DNA of 64,000 nt from Amia ocellicauda (lineage: Eukaryota > Chordata > Actinopteri > Amiiformes > Amiidae). Below are positions 13,401 through 26,949 of this stretch, piece after piece. The notes under the pieces are model-generated. The model did not search any database and was not told the DNA's origin. It saw nothing but the letters and a program-made list of their open reading frames with translations. Every line of letters begins with the position of its first letter. The stretch's first letter is position 1. The translations under genes were made by a program, and so were the position numbers. Location of the stretch: assembly GCF_036373705.1 (NCBI RefSeq), contig NC_089853.1, positions 28,968,568 through 29,032,567 of the forward strand, read 5' to 3'.

Positions 13401-15169
13401 CATGATAAGAATGTCAAAAGCCACAGCATGCGCAAGCTTTGAGACAGGCAAGGTCAATAATTACAATAGCTACATTAGAGTTCTTCTCAAACACACACAT
13501 TGAAAGATTCCAATCAATGGCATCCAACTAGCCAGTGTGAATCCCTGCTGCCACTTGGCGGCAGATATAAAGTAACCACAAGATTTGCTCACACTGACAA
13601 GCTGGCCAGTAAAGAACATTATTAGGAGTAACCTTTCTCATTTTTCTGTGTCGTATTTCAGAAGACATGACATTAAATACAATGCTTTAAATTAAAAAAA
13701 GCCATACTGACAGCAGGAAAGCATATGGAAAGCACAGGACAGTAGGGTTCCTTGATGAAACAGTCTAAACCTCTCCTCGTGGCCCTGAGATCAGGTGGTA
13801 TAACTGAAACACTTTAACTGCACAGTGTACCAACCAATATTATTGGGTTCTTGTTTCCAAAAGGAAGCTCCCATCTTAAAATGATGCATTGAATACAGCA
13901 AGAACCAAAAAAATGATACAGAGTGCAATGATGGACTGATGTGATCCACCTCATACTTTCTAGCCAGAGAAACAACTGGGGGAGATACTGAACTGCCTCC
14001 TGCAGAGATTCTTCATAGAGAATCACTGCTGCTCCACATGTATATTTAACAATCGGGTACAGAGCAAAAAAGTTAATTTTAGGTCAACTTGTAAAGGAAA
14101 TAGGGCTCATATCTGTGCCTTAAACACACCAAGCTGTTTAATCTGAAAACCCAGATGCCAGTGGAAGGCAAATAAAGAGAATCTAGTTGACTGTAGAGAA
14201 GATCTAACAGAATCATTAAAACCATAAAGAGAATAGAATTAAGATAAATCAGCCAAGCTCCATCTAATCAACTATTTATTTCCTTTTATTTAACAGTTTT
14301 CCTTCCGTTTAGAATTCCAAACTCAGAATGCACTCCACACAAAGAAGAAAATGGATAGTCCTCCAAACTTTGTGCTCCTGAAAAAACAAGCGATTTTAAT
14401 GTTATATATATATATATATATGTTATCTGTTATTGTGTAGAACTCTTTGTTTCCACAAATGCAGTCATGGAGCCAGGAGTCCAGAGTCAGGAATAAACAG
14501 GTTTTTTTTTATTACGAAGGCCTTCACAGAGCCAGGGCACACACAGGGGGCCTGTACATGTCTCCCTTCCGAACTCTGAGCTGAGACCATGAATTGACAG
14601 AGATTTATACACAGTTTCAGCAGGTTTAGTGAACAACAAAACCACATAATGAAACAGACAGAGTAGATTTGAACAGAAACAATGATCACATACTCATACT
14701 TTTGATCACCTCAGGTTTATTATTGGGTCAAGAAGTCATTCTATGTCCAGGACAAACGTCAGCCTTGTAGATGCTGCTGCGGTTTTATATATTTAAGAAT
14801 AGATGAGCGGCCTGTCTGCTGAGAATATGGAAAGGTATCCGTTTTGGAGTAAATGAGTAATGTGGTCTGCTTGTATTTTGGGATTGTACTGTCTGTACTC
14901 TCTGTAAAACATACAGTGACCAGGTCACTGGGGTCTTGGTAAAATTCCACTGACACTGGCAGTCCTTACTATGGATAGGAATTAATAGTGTAAAGCACAA
15001 TTATTTCTGATTATAGTTTTGAATCTTAATTCTACAATTGTGAAATGAAAACATTCATTATCATCATTCAACAAGTATCTGCAAGAATACATAATCCCCA
15101 AAAAGCAGTATTGTATTAATCAGACACTATTATAAACCATCATCAGGCCTTAATCCTACTTCGAATAAA
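10451..15169. other. Intergenic, microsatellites only
   Basis: No gene was recognised. Simple repeats include (TG)n at 11826-11851 and (TA)n at 14403-14421. Short open frames around 11716-12325 arise from the TG repeat and its flanks. Confidence 0.55.
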
Positions 15170-15560
15170 AATCAATTCTTGCATTAGTTGTCATAGTTGG
15201 CAGGTGAAAATCAATACGCCACGGAAATATAATCTCAAACTTGGTCGTCCAGCTCATCCAAGCAATACAATTATGCCTCTTAAAGCATTTGTTATTCACT
15301 TGTCTTTTACTCTTGTCAGAGATGTAATTGTGTTGCCTGGCCAGGCATTTAAAACAATGCAATTACTGCATTCAGAGCAATTACAGTGTGGAATGCAGTG
15401 ATTTATGAGATACTCCGGTGAACGGCTGACCTCTTTTCGCTCTCTAACATTCAGGGCACATACTCTGCTTGCTCTTATCAGATACTCTGCCGCCAGGCAG
15501 TGCAGGTTCCAGTGCAGTCACTGTTTGCACTTCAAGATGTCGCACTGTACGCTGGGCAGC
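15170..15560. promoter_or_regulatory. Candidate conserved non-coding element
   Basis: The block has repeated AATTAC/GCAATTA cores and a pair of related motifs (CAATGCAATTACTGCATTC and AGCAATTACAGTG, about 15353-15388). This clustering is typical of homeodomain-bound enhancers. No coding potential was seen. Confidence 0.3.
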
Positions 15561-16105
15561 TGTTCTGAGCAAGATCAAAAAATATCAAACAATTCAAACT
15601 GGGATGTTGCTTGGCTCATGTTAGTTTATTCTGCAACGTACTGTCAACACAACAGCCGGCTCAATAAAGCTGCTCCTGTATCATTTTAATTTGCATCCTA
15701 CATGTTACAAGGCAGCATCTCTCTTGGGAATATAAGGATCATAGCTGATGTTGAACACTTCCCATTGGAGAACAGGCTCGAACCGCTGGGACTATCAGCA
15801 CTGAGATCTAGGCAATCGAACGACTAATTTCAACCACTGATATGATATGGCCCATCTGTTTAGACTTGCTATGATATATTGCGAGTACCATTAGCACTTG
15901 CTGTGGTCTGCTGCACGCAGCACAAAGAAAGCATAGCAGTATCGTTTTCATTACTTCAGTCCTAGCAGAAGACCTGCCAGATCTGATTGTGAGCACTGAT
16001 ATTACCATTACCTTAAAAGCAAAGAAGGTGGTGACTGCTTTTATAGCAGGCTGCTGCATGCATAGAACAATATACATTTATTAATATGTGATGACAGAGC
16101 CAGGC

Positions 16106-16153
<48 letters not shown>

Positions 16154-17899
16154 CATATATATATCAGTTTAACATAAAACCGCAGACTATTTTTTTCTCC
16201 CTCACTTTGCAATTAATCATCTTTGACAGAATTAGTGCGAGACAGGCCGACAATCAAGCACAAACCAGGAGTCTTTTGCATTTAGGTGTGCCAAAGAATT
16301 TGCCATTACCTTATTGTTTTGTGTGGATTTGCACCGCTCTGAAACACCTCCAACAAACCCTACAGACAAAAACACACACTTTGCATAAAGCTCTGATGTT
16401 AAAAAGCCTTAATGCAAGCACACTGTAAATAAATAAATAAGCCCAAAGATGGGTGTCATTTTGGCAGTACTGCACCCTTTGCTAAACTAGTATCAAATGA
16501 CTGATATCACTGAAAGGTGACATCACTGACATATTGATTCTGCAGACAGCTGAATCTGCAGCTTCAATTATTTACAAGCAACTTAAGAGACAACAGTTCC
16601 TAATTCTTCCACTGGATCTGTAGTTGTCCCCCCCCATACATACACACACCTAGTAATGTTTCAATTCTCACTGTGAACATGTGTAGTTCCCCCCGTTTTC
16701 TCTGAGACTGAAGCCAGTAGTGTGTACAAAGAGTTGTGGACAGTCTGCTGGAGACACATACCAAGGCTTTTAATTCAGGAAGATCTTATTCAAATCAGTA
16801 GAAACGGTATGGAACAACAAACAGTACTGCATGTATCGGCTCCCAATTATGCCATCAGCTCTGATAAACCTAAACTCTGCTGAGGAATACAAAGCGGATA
16901 ATTCGATGAGCATTCACTACAGTGTAATACACAGCACGTTTCTTTAACCTGGTAATTGAAAAGAATTAGCCAGAAGCTGTCAGGTCCTATCGTAAATAGG
17001 GTTGTCAATGCCACAGGACTGTCCCTGAATTTTCAGAGAATTTCAGATTAATCTCTTGCAAGCTGCCTGCTAGGTTTGGGATTTCCAAAACAGATTTGCA
17101 GTTTTGTGCTAATTACTGTTCTAAGCTATAATAAATAAGTTTTCTGATTGATTTGGCGATACAGAGTTGGCTCCGCAGTTAACTGCTTACTTAGCTCAGA
17201 ATGGAGCTAAGCTAGTGTGTCGGTCACACTACAGGATGAAAGCCTGGAAACAAAACCTTAGGAGGAGGAGTCTGAAGTCTTATATAAAAAACGGGATATG
17301 ATATTAAAGCTCAAGGCCTTACCTCTTGCAGCCCTGGGACATGGGGATTCCAATCTGAGTTGCAACTGATCTAGACAGAACTATTTATTTCATTAATTAA
17401 CCTGTACATTTAGAGATTTTACAATTTCCCCATGAACAAACAGGTATTTACTTAAACTTGGATGTGCTGTATACATAAATCATACGAATACAACTTAACA
17501 GGTCACAATAGCTAAATCACTGACTATCGGCATCTAAGATGTCAAACTATAGTTCTCTTTTTTAAATGAGTTTGCAAACAGTAAGAAGCAAATTCCATAA
17601 AACCAGTTTGCAGAGAATTAAAATAAGCATTGCATTTGTATTTATTTTGAGTTCCTCTATCAATAAGTTCAAATGTTCAAGATTTTGGTGATACTATGTG
17701 AAATTTGCCCTTGATGTACTTCCCTGATCTACATTTTCGCCAGGGATTAGGGACAGGCTGTGGACGTGGAGGTCTGCGGTTTACACTGGGGCTGCATACA
17801 GAAGACCTGGCAGGAGGTTATCTGACAGCATCTGGCTGAATCCTGCACTCGCCGCTAGGACGCTCTCTGCCTGAACCACCTCTTCACACCAAAGGGATT
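15561..17899. other. Intergenic, no gene seen
   Basis: Apart from the AT run at 16108 and short A- or C-rich tracts (for example a C-run near 16630), no structured feature was recognised. Confidence 0.5.
16108..16144. repeat. (AT)n microsatellite
   Basis: An uninterrupted AT run is followed by degenerate TATG units to about 16163. Confidence 0.95.
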
Positions 17900-18240
17900 C
17901 TCGTTGCCAGCAAGCCGTGAACGCAATGTATTTTTAATTGCCTAATTGTGCATGCAAATAGTAAGAATATGCAATGATATAAGAGATAAATCTGCAAATC
18001 TGCATAACAAATGTGCGCTTTATTTGATTATGCTTTTAATGAGGTATGTGCAATTACAGTAGCAGATGTACAATGACATGGGACACATTGTATTAATACA
18101 GCGCAGCGCATCTGATTGAGAGTGACGCCTGTCTCCACTCCTTGAGACTCAATTTCAAGGGACAGCCAGGTCTCACGGGGATACAACCTGTGTGTCTTAG
18201 CAGAGCATGATCGTTTCATTCACAGTGAGAGCCACAAGAG
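17900..18240. promoter_or_regulatory. Candidate conserved non-coding element with octamer
   Basis: The block contains a perfect POU octamer ATGCAAAT (about 17953) amid TTTTAATTGCC, TGCATAAC and TTTTAATGAG words, dense in homeobox and POU cores. It is free of simple repeats and frames. Confidence 0.35.
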
Positions 18241-21200
18241 AACATTTACCCTGTTCCTGCAGCACTGGTTGCAGGTAACACAAGCCATTTCTGCTTCCTA
18301 TAGGTCACAATTGACCAATACATATTTACTTCAAAAACTATACACCGTTTCAAAATGATTTAAATAACATTTCAAATATATTTTTAAATCTGTATACTTT
18401 CAGGCACGACTTTGCTAAACTGTAAGTGATTTGTAAATACTTTCAATCTAATCCAGCCCTGAGAGCACTTTCATATTTAGATGTATATACTACACTATGT
18501 CATTAAATAATCACAAAAAAACATTCAGTCTGAATTAAACAGGCAGTGATCATTACTATGATCCGATAATCAGTTTTCTGAGTGGGGTGCTGAAACAAAA
18601 CGCATGAAAAGAGTCGTGAATGGATTCCACTGGCTGGCCACCTGTAGCATTAACAAAGGACACCTGAGCTCCTTTAAATGACTAATATTATTTATAGGCT
18701 GCTATACTGCTTTCTAAACTGTATATTGACTGCCCCTTCCCTCCTCACGCCACAGAAAACCAGAAGAAAGGAATTAAAATAAATAAAACACAGCTTTCCC
18801 TACCCAGGCCTTGTGGTTGTGCCAGGATTGTGCTTACACAAGTGAAAATGAAGGAAAGGAGAGAGGGAGAGAGGCAGAGTGTGTGTGTGTGCGTGTGTGT
18901 GCGCGTGTGTGTCTTGTCGATAAAGCTCTGTGGGAAATCAATGGGAACCTGGGAACTTGAGGGGGATATTTGGTCATATTCATTAAACACCTCCCTGACA
19001 CTGGAAACAAATAGCTTTGCAAAAATCATTAGCACAAGCTCCTGCACCCAGAGCCATGAGAGCTATTCCTCCTGAAGAGAAATGCAGTCCCAGGACCTGC
19101 CCCCTCAGCTTTAAACCACACCAGGAACGGAAGGCCTGCCTGATCCATCTCATTTTCCACAGGACACCATGAAAGAGCAATGATAGATAAACCCTTTCCA
19201 GCATAGATTATGTGCGCTTTGTGGCTATTGCTCACACTCTGTTTACTGTATCTCTGTGAGAAGCTTACTTTTTAAGTCATTAAAACTACCATGGCAATCA
19301 ATAAACCGAGAATTGTGATTTTATTCTTATTAAAACAGACAAAAAACCCAGTCCGGAGCCACACTTTTCATGGGAAATGACTCTGTTACCGCCCTCTTGT
19401 TTACAGTTAGGCCTATAGAGTGATGAGGCTTCTACCTAAATTAATCGGTGCCATTTTGTAGCACTTATTATAAATGTGAGTTGTAAATTGGGCAACGTTA
19501 TATATTCAGGTGTGCACAACACTGAAACACTTTCCCCTGTCTTGTCCCATCTTTTATACACTTATTTAAGATACAGATTTTTTTAATTGATTACCTGTGA
19601 ACCAAGTCTTGTTGGGGACTAACTCTCCTTGCATATTGGCGTAGGAATTGGTGCTACCTCCCCTGAAATGGCGGCCCTCTTGCACATTTGTGCCCCATGT
19701 GTTGGTTAGCCCACTAAGAATAACAGAATCATGTTGTTGCTGACAAACACTGTACAGCCTGATTATTCGAAACAGGTGGGTCACTTCAGTATTTAACGTT
19801 TTCTGACACGCAGTTCCTTATGAAATCTCGCAGGAAAGCCTTTATATTCCTTTTGACAGATTTCCTCTACCGATTTCACCACAATATCAAGGCAGTTTGA
19901 TATCCCTGTAACAGTGAATCACGAATTATTTAAACTGTTACTGGATCCTCCACATTTGATCTGCTGAGACTGATATCAAAGACTTTCTTTTGGTTTAGCA
20001 AAAAAGGCCTCTAGGGTTTTTATGTCCTTTTGCTCCCTTTTAAGCAGAATTCTGGGGCAGATGTCAATGATCCAACATAAGTGTAATCAGAATGTCTGGG
20101 GTAATAATGATAGTAAGAAAACTAAATGAAATAAAACCAGTTTAACTTGTAACGACTGGATCTTTGATCAAAAAGAGCATTGCTGCTGATGAGGAGAGAA
20201 TGTTTTTGTTTTTGTAAACGGTCATTACTTTTAACTCACCCCACACACACACACACACTTTGTAACAGATTTTTTGAGACAATACATTTCTTCAATGGCT
20301 ATTTAAGCATTTCTGATGACTACCCATGGGGGTCAAATATTTAAGACAAAAACATCTACACATGGGACTTCCACTGCAGTAGTTTCGAGAAAGCTAATAA
20401 GATCAAAGCACTTATTGATGTTATTGGAGCTGAAGTTACATCTTGAATCATATGCTGTCAAAGGAGACAACTTATGGATGCTGACATTGCTTTGGGAAAA
20501 AGGTCAGGGCACTTGCAGAAGACAGAATATGGGCTGGAGATGAGCAGTACAAGGGAAAGGAGGAAACCGCTTTCTTTTTAATTTAAGTGTTTTCTTGCAC
20601 TCTGACCACAGAGAAGGGAAAAAGAGGACCCGTGCAGATCTCCTGCTAAGAAAGATCACCTCGACATGAAAGACTGACCAACCAGTATCGCAAGTAAGAT
20701 GTACTGATGGGGTGGTGGAGTTAGATCCATTAAGGACCAAGGAAATAACCAAACAATAATGAAGGAATGTTTCGGTTCACTGACTCACTGATTTTAATTT
20801 TTTCTGGTTCTTGGAACATTTAGCTGTTCTTGTTGGTGCCTTTCCCACAATAGCTCTGAGAGACACTAAGATGATTTATATAAACAAGGACAGAGAGGGT
20901 TATAAACTATAACCTACCTTTTGAGTGAATTATGAAATCCAGATGTTAGTCATAATGCAATACAACCAACTTAAAGATTCATGTCAGCAAAGAATAATTC
21001 ACGTCTGGATATTTCACTTTGTAAATACAGAACACTCATTGCAATAAGCTCATAAAAAAATACATTAAACGACATATTAACAATAGTTAGGAATCTCTGC
21101 ACACGTAAACATCCAATTCTGTGCAATGTTGTGTCGTTTCTGTATCTGATATTGTTTTCCAAAGATGTGTGAAGTTATGATCTTTACCTGACTACAGGTA

Positions 21201-22366
21201 TTGCTCATCTGCTTGTTCCCATCTTTCCCTTTCCCTTTTATCTTTTGTTCTACAGCACTATGAACAGGTGCTCCATTTCTGACTGTTGGGCTTCCATGTA
21301 ATATATGTTGAATACTTGTAAAATGTAAAACTCTCTCCTACTGTTTCATAAATAAATAAATAACCACATCAATAGAAAACCTCTGTCACAAAGCAAACAA
21401 ACAAACAAACAAAAAAACAAAAACAACAGCTAATGAATATATTTTTTGGTTTTGGTTCCCCCCACCCCCCCCACCCAATGTGAGTTATGCACAACTGACA
21501 TCCTCAAGAGGGAAGGAACGAGAAAGTAAACCACACAGATAAAACATCTACGCACAGCTCAGCAGGGGGTCTTTGAATTTTGTGTGCGAGGATGGGAAGA
21601 TTGGAGGGAAAGCCAAGAGCTAGAGCCCTGGCTGCTGTCAGAAACGAGGCCTGTTTGCTAAGCATTGTGAAATTGTTGTCTTTTTCATTATAATACTTTA
21701 TTTTCTTCTGATATTTCTGCAGGTACTTCATTGAGATGCACAACCTTGATTCCCTGTTCCCTTCGAGGCTGAAGGCATTAAATCAAAATACATTATGTGC
21801 ATCATTACACCACCTAAATTACAAATTAAACGCAAAGCCAGGATGTATGACTTGTGACATGATACAATAATCCATTATTAGGGACATGAAGGATTTCATA
21901 AAACCAGTGAAGCTAAATCAATTCATTATGTGTAATGGCACTAGGAACACAGGACAGATAAGGCTTAATTGTGATTGTAAATACCACTTTCATTCAGGAT
22001 TCGTGATCATGTCAGATTACCTGCCTATGACAATCACCGGCAGACCAGGGCAGCACATTAAGGAACAGCACACAGACACCTGGCACTTGAATCTGTTCAC
22101 GCTGTGGCGCCAGAAAAGAAAAAACACATACAGTCTGGGCATCAACGGGCAACATAAATCACTTGCTGTTCAGGATTTACAAAATTACAAAAGAAGAAAC
22201 ATCCATCCAAAGAAAAGAGATATTTGTAAAAAACTAAAATCAATGTATTGCTACTGCATTGCATTGCATCTTCGTTTTACATGGACTTCAGTTTTTTATA
22301 TCTCAAACAAAAAAGGTTTCAGTATGCTATACAAAACCAATTGGCCTGTATAACACCATATATATA
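18241..22366. other. Intergenic, mostly featureless
   Basis: The segment holds a (TG)n tract at 18878-18911 and an (AAAC)n run at about 21390-21420. Two non-repetitive stretches (about 19190-19340 and 19590-19790) might be conserved elements but have weaker motif content. The 155-codon frame at 21886-22353 is not recognised as a protein. Confidence 0.45.
18878..18911. repeat. (TG)n microsatellite
   Basis: TG dinucleotides with a few GC interruptions. Confidence 0.95.
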
Positions 22367-23586
22367 CACTCACCTAAATGATTATTAGGAACACCTGTTC
22401 AATTTCTCATTAATGCAATTATCTAACCAACCAATCACATGGCAGTTGCTTCAATGCATTTAGGGGTGTGGTCCTGGTCAAGACAATCTCCTGAACTCCA
22501 AACTGAATGTCTGAATGGGAAAGAAAGGTGATTTAAGCAATTTTGAGCGTGGCCTGGTTGTTGGTGCCAGACGGGCCGGTCTGAGTATTTCACAATCTGC
22601 TCAGTTACTGGGATTTTCACGCACAACCATTTCTAGGGTTTACAAAGAATGGTGTGAAAAGGGAAAAACATCCAGTATGCGGCAGTCCTGTGGGCGAAAA
22701 TGCCTTGTTGATGCTAGAGGTCAGAGGAGAATGGGCCGACTGATTCAAGCTGATAGAAGAGCAACTTTGACTGAAATAACCACTCGTTACAACCGAGGTA
22801 TGCAGCAAAGCATTTGTGAAGCCACAACACGTACAACCTTGAGGCGGATGGGCTACAACAGCAGAAGACCCCACCGGGTACCACTCATCTCCACTACAAA
22901 TAGGAAAAAGAGGCTACAATTTGCACAAGCTCACCAAAATTGGACAGTTGAAGACTGGAAAAATGTCGCCTGGTCTGATGAGTCTCGATTTCTGTTGAGA
23001 CATTCAGATGGTAGAGTCAGAATTTGGCGTAAACAGAATGAGAACATGGATCCATCATGCCTTGTTACCACTGTGCAGGCTGGTGGTGGTGGTGTAATGG
23101 TGTGGGGGATGTTTTCTTGGCACACTTTAGGCCCCTTAGTGCCAATTGGGCATCGTTTAAATGCCACGGCCTACCTGAGCATTGTTTCTGACCATGTCCA
23201 TCCCTTTATGACCACCATGTACCCATCCTCTGATGGCTACTTCCAGCAGGATAATGCACCATGTCACAAAGGTCGAATCATTTCAAATTGGTTTCTTGAA
23301 CATGACAATGAGTTCACTGTACTAAACTGCCCCCACAGTCACCAGATCTCAACCCAATAGAGCATCTTTGAGATGTGGTGGAACGGGAGCTTCGTGCCCT
23401 GGATGTGCATCCCACAAATCTCCATCAACTGCAAGATGCTATCCTATCAATATGGGCCAACATTTCTAAAGAATGCTTTCAGCACCTTGTTGAATCAATG
23501 CCACGTAGAATCAAGGCAGTTCTGAAGGCGAAAGGGGGTCAAACACAGTATTAGTATGGTGCTCCTAATAATCCTTTAGGTGAGTG
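22367..23586 (+). mobile_element. Tc1/mariner element, DD36E (Incomer-type), copy 1
   Basis: The element is 1,220 bp and bounded by TA at 22365-22366 and 23587-23588. Terminal inverted repeats of about 30 bp begin CACTCACCTAAAT/GGATTATT. It sits in a TA-rich microsatellite, and the TA run continues right of it. It is nearly the same as the copy at 40905-42123, in the opposite orientation. Short TIRs and 1.2 kb length fit the DD36E group of Tc1-like elements. Confidence 0.93.
22515..23554 (+). pseudogene. DD36E Tc1 transposase, disabled by two lesions
   Basis: The frame starts MGKKGDLSNFERG and should encode 346 residues ending KGGQTQY. It has an N-terminal helix-turn-helix (LSISQSAQLLGFSRTTISR, ~24-42), then a DDE domain with Asp155 in WSDES and Asp246 in QQDNAPCH. 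The third acidic residue (Glu283 by comparison with copy 2) is 36 residues after Asp246. In this copy one G is lost just after codon 271, so translation stops early at 23360. A TGG codon a little further on is also TGA in the original frame. Confidence 0.9.
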
Positions 23587-23594
23587 TATGTATG

Positions 23595-23666
<72 letters not shown>
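23587..23666. repeat. (TA)n-(GA)n compound microsatellite
   Basis: A TA run (to 23650) is followed by GA units, directly abutting the right end of DD36E copy 1. The element's TA target lies in the TA run. Confidence 0.95.
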
Positions 23667-24779
23667 TGTGGATATATGCATATAATTTCTATACATTGCA
23701 TTGGGTGTGTTGAGAATCCTACCCTTTGTAAAACACTATTACTATATAATTAAGCTATATTGTACATATCATTACTTCCTCTGCCTACTGTTATTAATAG
23801 AATAATTGCCCTTATGCTTGGTATGATTTTTATGTTGCTATATATGAACACTCATACCAAGAGGGAGCTTTGAATCGATCGTCATTCCTCAAATGGAAAG
23901 AATCCAGATGAAGTTCAAGCAGGAGGAAAGCTGGCTATCTTATTTTTCGTCACAAAGTCTCTGTACACACTTCATCGAATCTCCCAGTTATTCACATAAT
24001 TGTGGCAAAAACACACCATATTAGTATCAGGAAAAAAAAAAAAAAAGAATAGTTTCCACTTCAGAATTCAGTCTCACTTTATCCGTTTTCATTCGGGCTC
24101 ATTACTCTCTCTGGGGACTTCAAAAAATTCCACCTTTCGAACAGCTGCAATACAATCACAATTTCAGGCAGAAACTTGACATGATTTACAGATTAAAGTT
24201 AATACTGTCTTGCACGCTACATCCTTCAGTTGATTAGTCTCACAACTTCCACAGGGGTTGTTTGTGATAGGTGACTATTAGAATGTAAATGTTTCCTTTG
24301 TAGCTGTCAAACTTCAGTATTTTTTTAACTTTCGGAGATAAAGCTGCATTTGTTCTTTTAAGCTTCCTTTCTCAGAGGGAAGTTAAAACTGAGTGACGAG
24401 CAACTGTCAGGGCCAGGATTGTCAATCGATAGTTAAGGAATGCTGTGTAGGCTTTGTTTGAAGTCTCCATTGTGTGAAGTTAATATATATCTAACTGCAC
24501 ATTTTGTTGTTTTAAATCAACATTTTTATTCACTATAACTGTTGACTGTTTTTAGTTTTTGCTTTGTTATATCAGTAGTGTTTGTATTAACCTTGTAATG
24601 TTGTGTACGTGCAGAAAATTAGGGTATATTAGGGTTTCTAAAACCATGTTAGTTACCCTGGATAAAGACGTCAGCTACATTAATAATAATATTAATAAGA
24701 ATAATAATGTTTTCCAATTTCTTCTAGGCCTCATAATGATGCACAACATTCTAAAGAAAATAACAATTAATAATTAAAA
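23667..24779. other. Intergenic, no gene seen
   Basis: AT-rich sequence with an A-run at 24031-24046. No exon, repeat end or RNA gene was recognised. Confidence 0.5.
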
Positions 24780-25080
24780 TAGACTGGCATGAGATTCATC
24801 ACATTAAAAATAAATCAGAATTTATCCAATTAATCATGTTTATCAAGGTAATTAATCAAGGAAATCAGTAGCTATGTAGGAACGAACAGCAGAAAATCCC
24901 AGGGACTCTTGATGAACTGAAAGCTCATGACCCTGATCTACATAAGTGAATACAATACTTCTCTTGCATGCATTTGATTTAATCAGAAGGAGCTTTTATG
25001 TATTTCCATTTTGCTTATTTGCCTGCAGAAAGCAGTAGCTGTCATAAAAAAGCAACCGTCTACTGCTAGTGCTGAATACT
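24780..25080. promoter_or_regulatory. Candidate conserved non-coding element
   Basis: AATTAATCATG and GTAATTAATCAAGG (about 24828-24861) form a tandem of PBX/homeobox-like cores within non-repetitive sequence. The function is inferred from motif density only. Confidence 0.3.
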
Positions 25081-26399
25081 TAGTGTTTGAATAGAGCGAC
25101 CAGTTGAAAACGGCTTTCTTCAAGGCCACATAAAGACCCTGCTGATTTCTGCAATACCAATTGTTTTCTTCCCCACTTCTCAGATTATCTGTTCACACAG
25201 CCCGATTCCTCCGTGGCTCCACTATCTCCCTCTGATCAGTCTTGCGCTTCTCCACCTTCAGATCTGCGAATGACACTTGTATGGTGTAAGAAACATGCCT
25301 GCACACTGTGCCACATCTGCCACATACTTTCCAGTGTTTTTTTTTAATGAAATGAAAAGAATTTCATTCAAAACACATTTCACACCACAAAGTCCAAACC
25401 CCTGTTAGCCCCTGCAGCTAGATTGCAGGATCAAAGGGCATTTCTGAAATCTCTCTCTCTGTTGGCTCAGTGGCTTAGCCAGCTACACCACAATGTCTCA
25501 GAGCAACAGCCCTCCACAGTCCAGGGCAGCAAAAAAAACAGTTCCAGCAAGGAACTCCACCACACGTGAAAAGAATATAGTTTCTGGATGGAATAAAATG
25601 CCTTTTCAAAGTCATCCAACCTCACCCCCCCACACACACCGTAATAGTAGGCAAGTCAAACACCAATCGGGTCAATGGAGACAGTTTGAGACCAGCCATT
25701 TTCCTCTGCCTCTCCCTTACTGAAATACAACCCAATTTCATTATTTATTCAATTGAAAAACAAGCTATCAATTTGTTAGTCATTATACCAGCATGCTATT
25801 TTGAGTATCAATATTAATAAATATTGTCCCCTAACATGACTATGTATGAATTGTTGAATATTTCTCTAATGCCTCTTCACTCAGATTTTAAATATTGTAG
25901 TCTACAAAAAAGCATAGTTCTCCTTCCTACTGTATAATCATTCTTTCTGATTGCAACAGTGCTTGCACCAAGCTAGTCAGTTCTCACTTTTGACAGCCAA
26001 CCTGAGAAAGATATTGATTTCAAATAATTAAATCTTTCAAATAATTCATTTGAAATGCCTCTAAATAATTCAACATTTCACCAGCAATCAAAATACTTGA
26101 ATATTTATACATATTTTTGATTTCAAATAAAGTTGGTTTGAAACCAATTCAATTATTTAAACACGTTTGGAATAAATGAATAGGAAACTTTCAATATTTG
26201 AAACCAATGCTGTTCCCAGGTCTGCCTGACTCATACGTGTTTTTTTCTAGTATGGATTTTTGTTGCAGCCAACACTGAAAAACAAAACAAGCTTATTAAA
26301 TAAGTAAAATGGTGCGACGGCCTACCAGAGCTGACAAGGAATTTGGATTGTTGACTAATAAGAACATCATAAAGGCTATAAGTAAGAGATGACCAATGA
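25081..26399. other. Intergenic, no gene seen
   Basis: No supported exon. A region around 25985-26200 repeats variants of TTCAAATAATT many times and looks like degenerate simple sequence. Confidence 0.45.
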
Positions 26400-26760
26400 G
26401 CTCAGATTCTTATTCCGGTTGCTGGCTGTCTATTGATCCAGGAATCTCATCACGTAATCTCTTGAAGGGTCCCAGGGTAATGACAATCAGCCTGGCTTGA
26501 CAGTCTGTTCCACCCAATTTGCATGAAGAGCTGCCTACTATTTCTCCATCCAGAATGTGCCAGCAATCAATTTCCACTTATGCCTATCAGTCCTGGCCTC
26601 ATGTCAACATTAAATACCTCCACTCTTATTGCCCCACTAAAGAGCTGCCCTTACTTGGACCTGGGTCCAAATATTCATGGAGATATTTGGTCACTTTTGC
26701 AGAGCATAAATGTCATTTTTATAACAAAATACGGGCATTATTTTGAATGGGATCACAACA
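26400..26760. promoter_or_regulatory. Candidate conserved non-coding element
   Basis: Non-repetitive block with CAATTTGCATGAA (octamer-like, about 26514) and CAATCAATTT cores, just upstream of the probable ADPGK promoter island. Two overlapping short frames here have no recognised homology. Confidence 0.3.
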
Positions 26761-26949
26761 CAGCACTGATGTGTTTTAACGATCTGCCATTTTTTGTTTA
26801 ATTGACTGAAGAATGTTTATTTAATATTCAAATAGTGATCTAATTTGGATCTCTATATATATAGGATATTTACAACATGGTGAAATTAAATCAAAAGTGA
26901 ATAAATATCTCTGTACATATCACGATACAGAATAAAATATCTCACAGGG

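Noticed and set aside
21886..22353. 155-codon open frame left of DD36E copy 1
   Set aside because: No family resemblance or splice context in AT-rich intergenic sequence.
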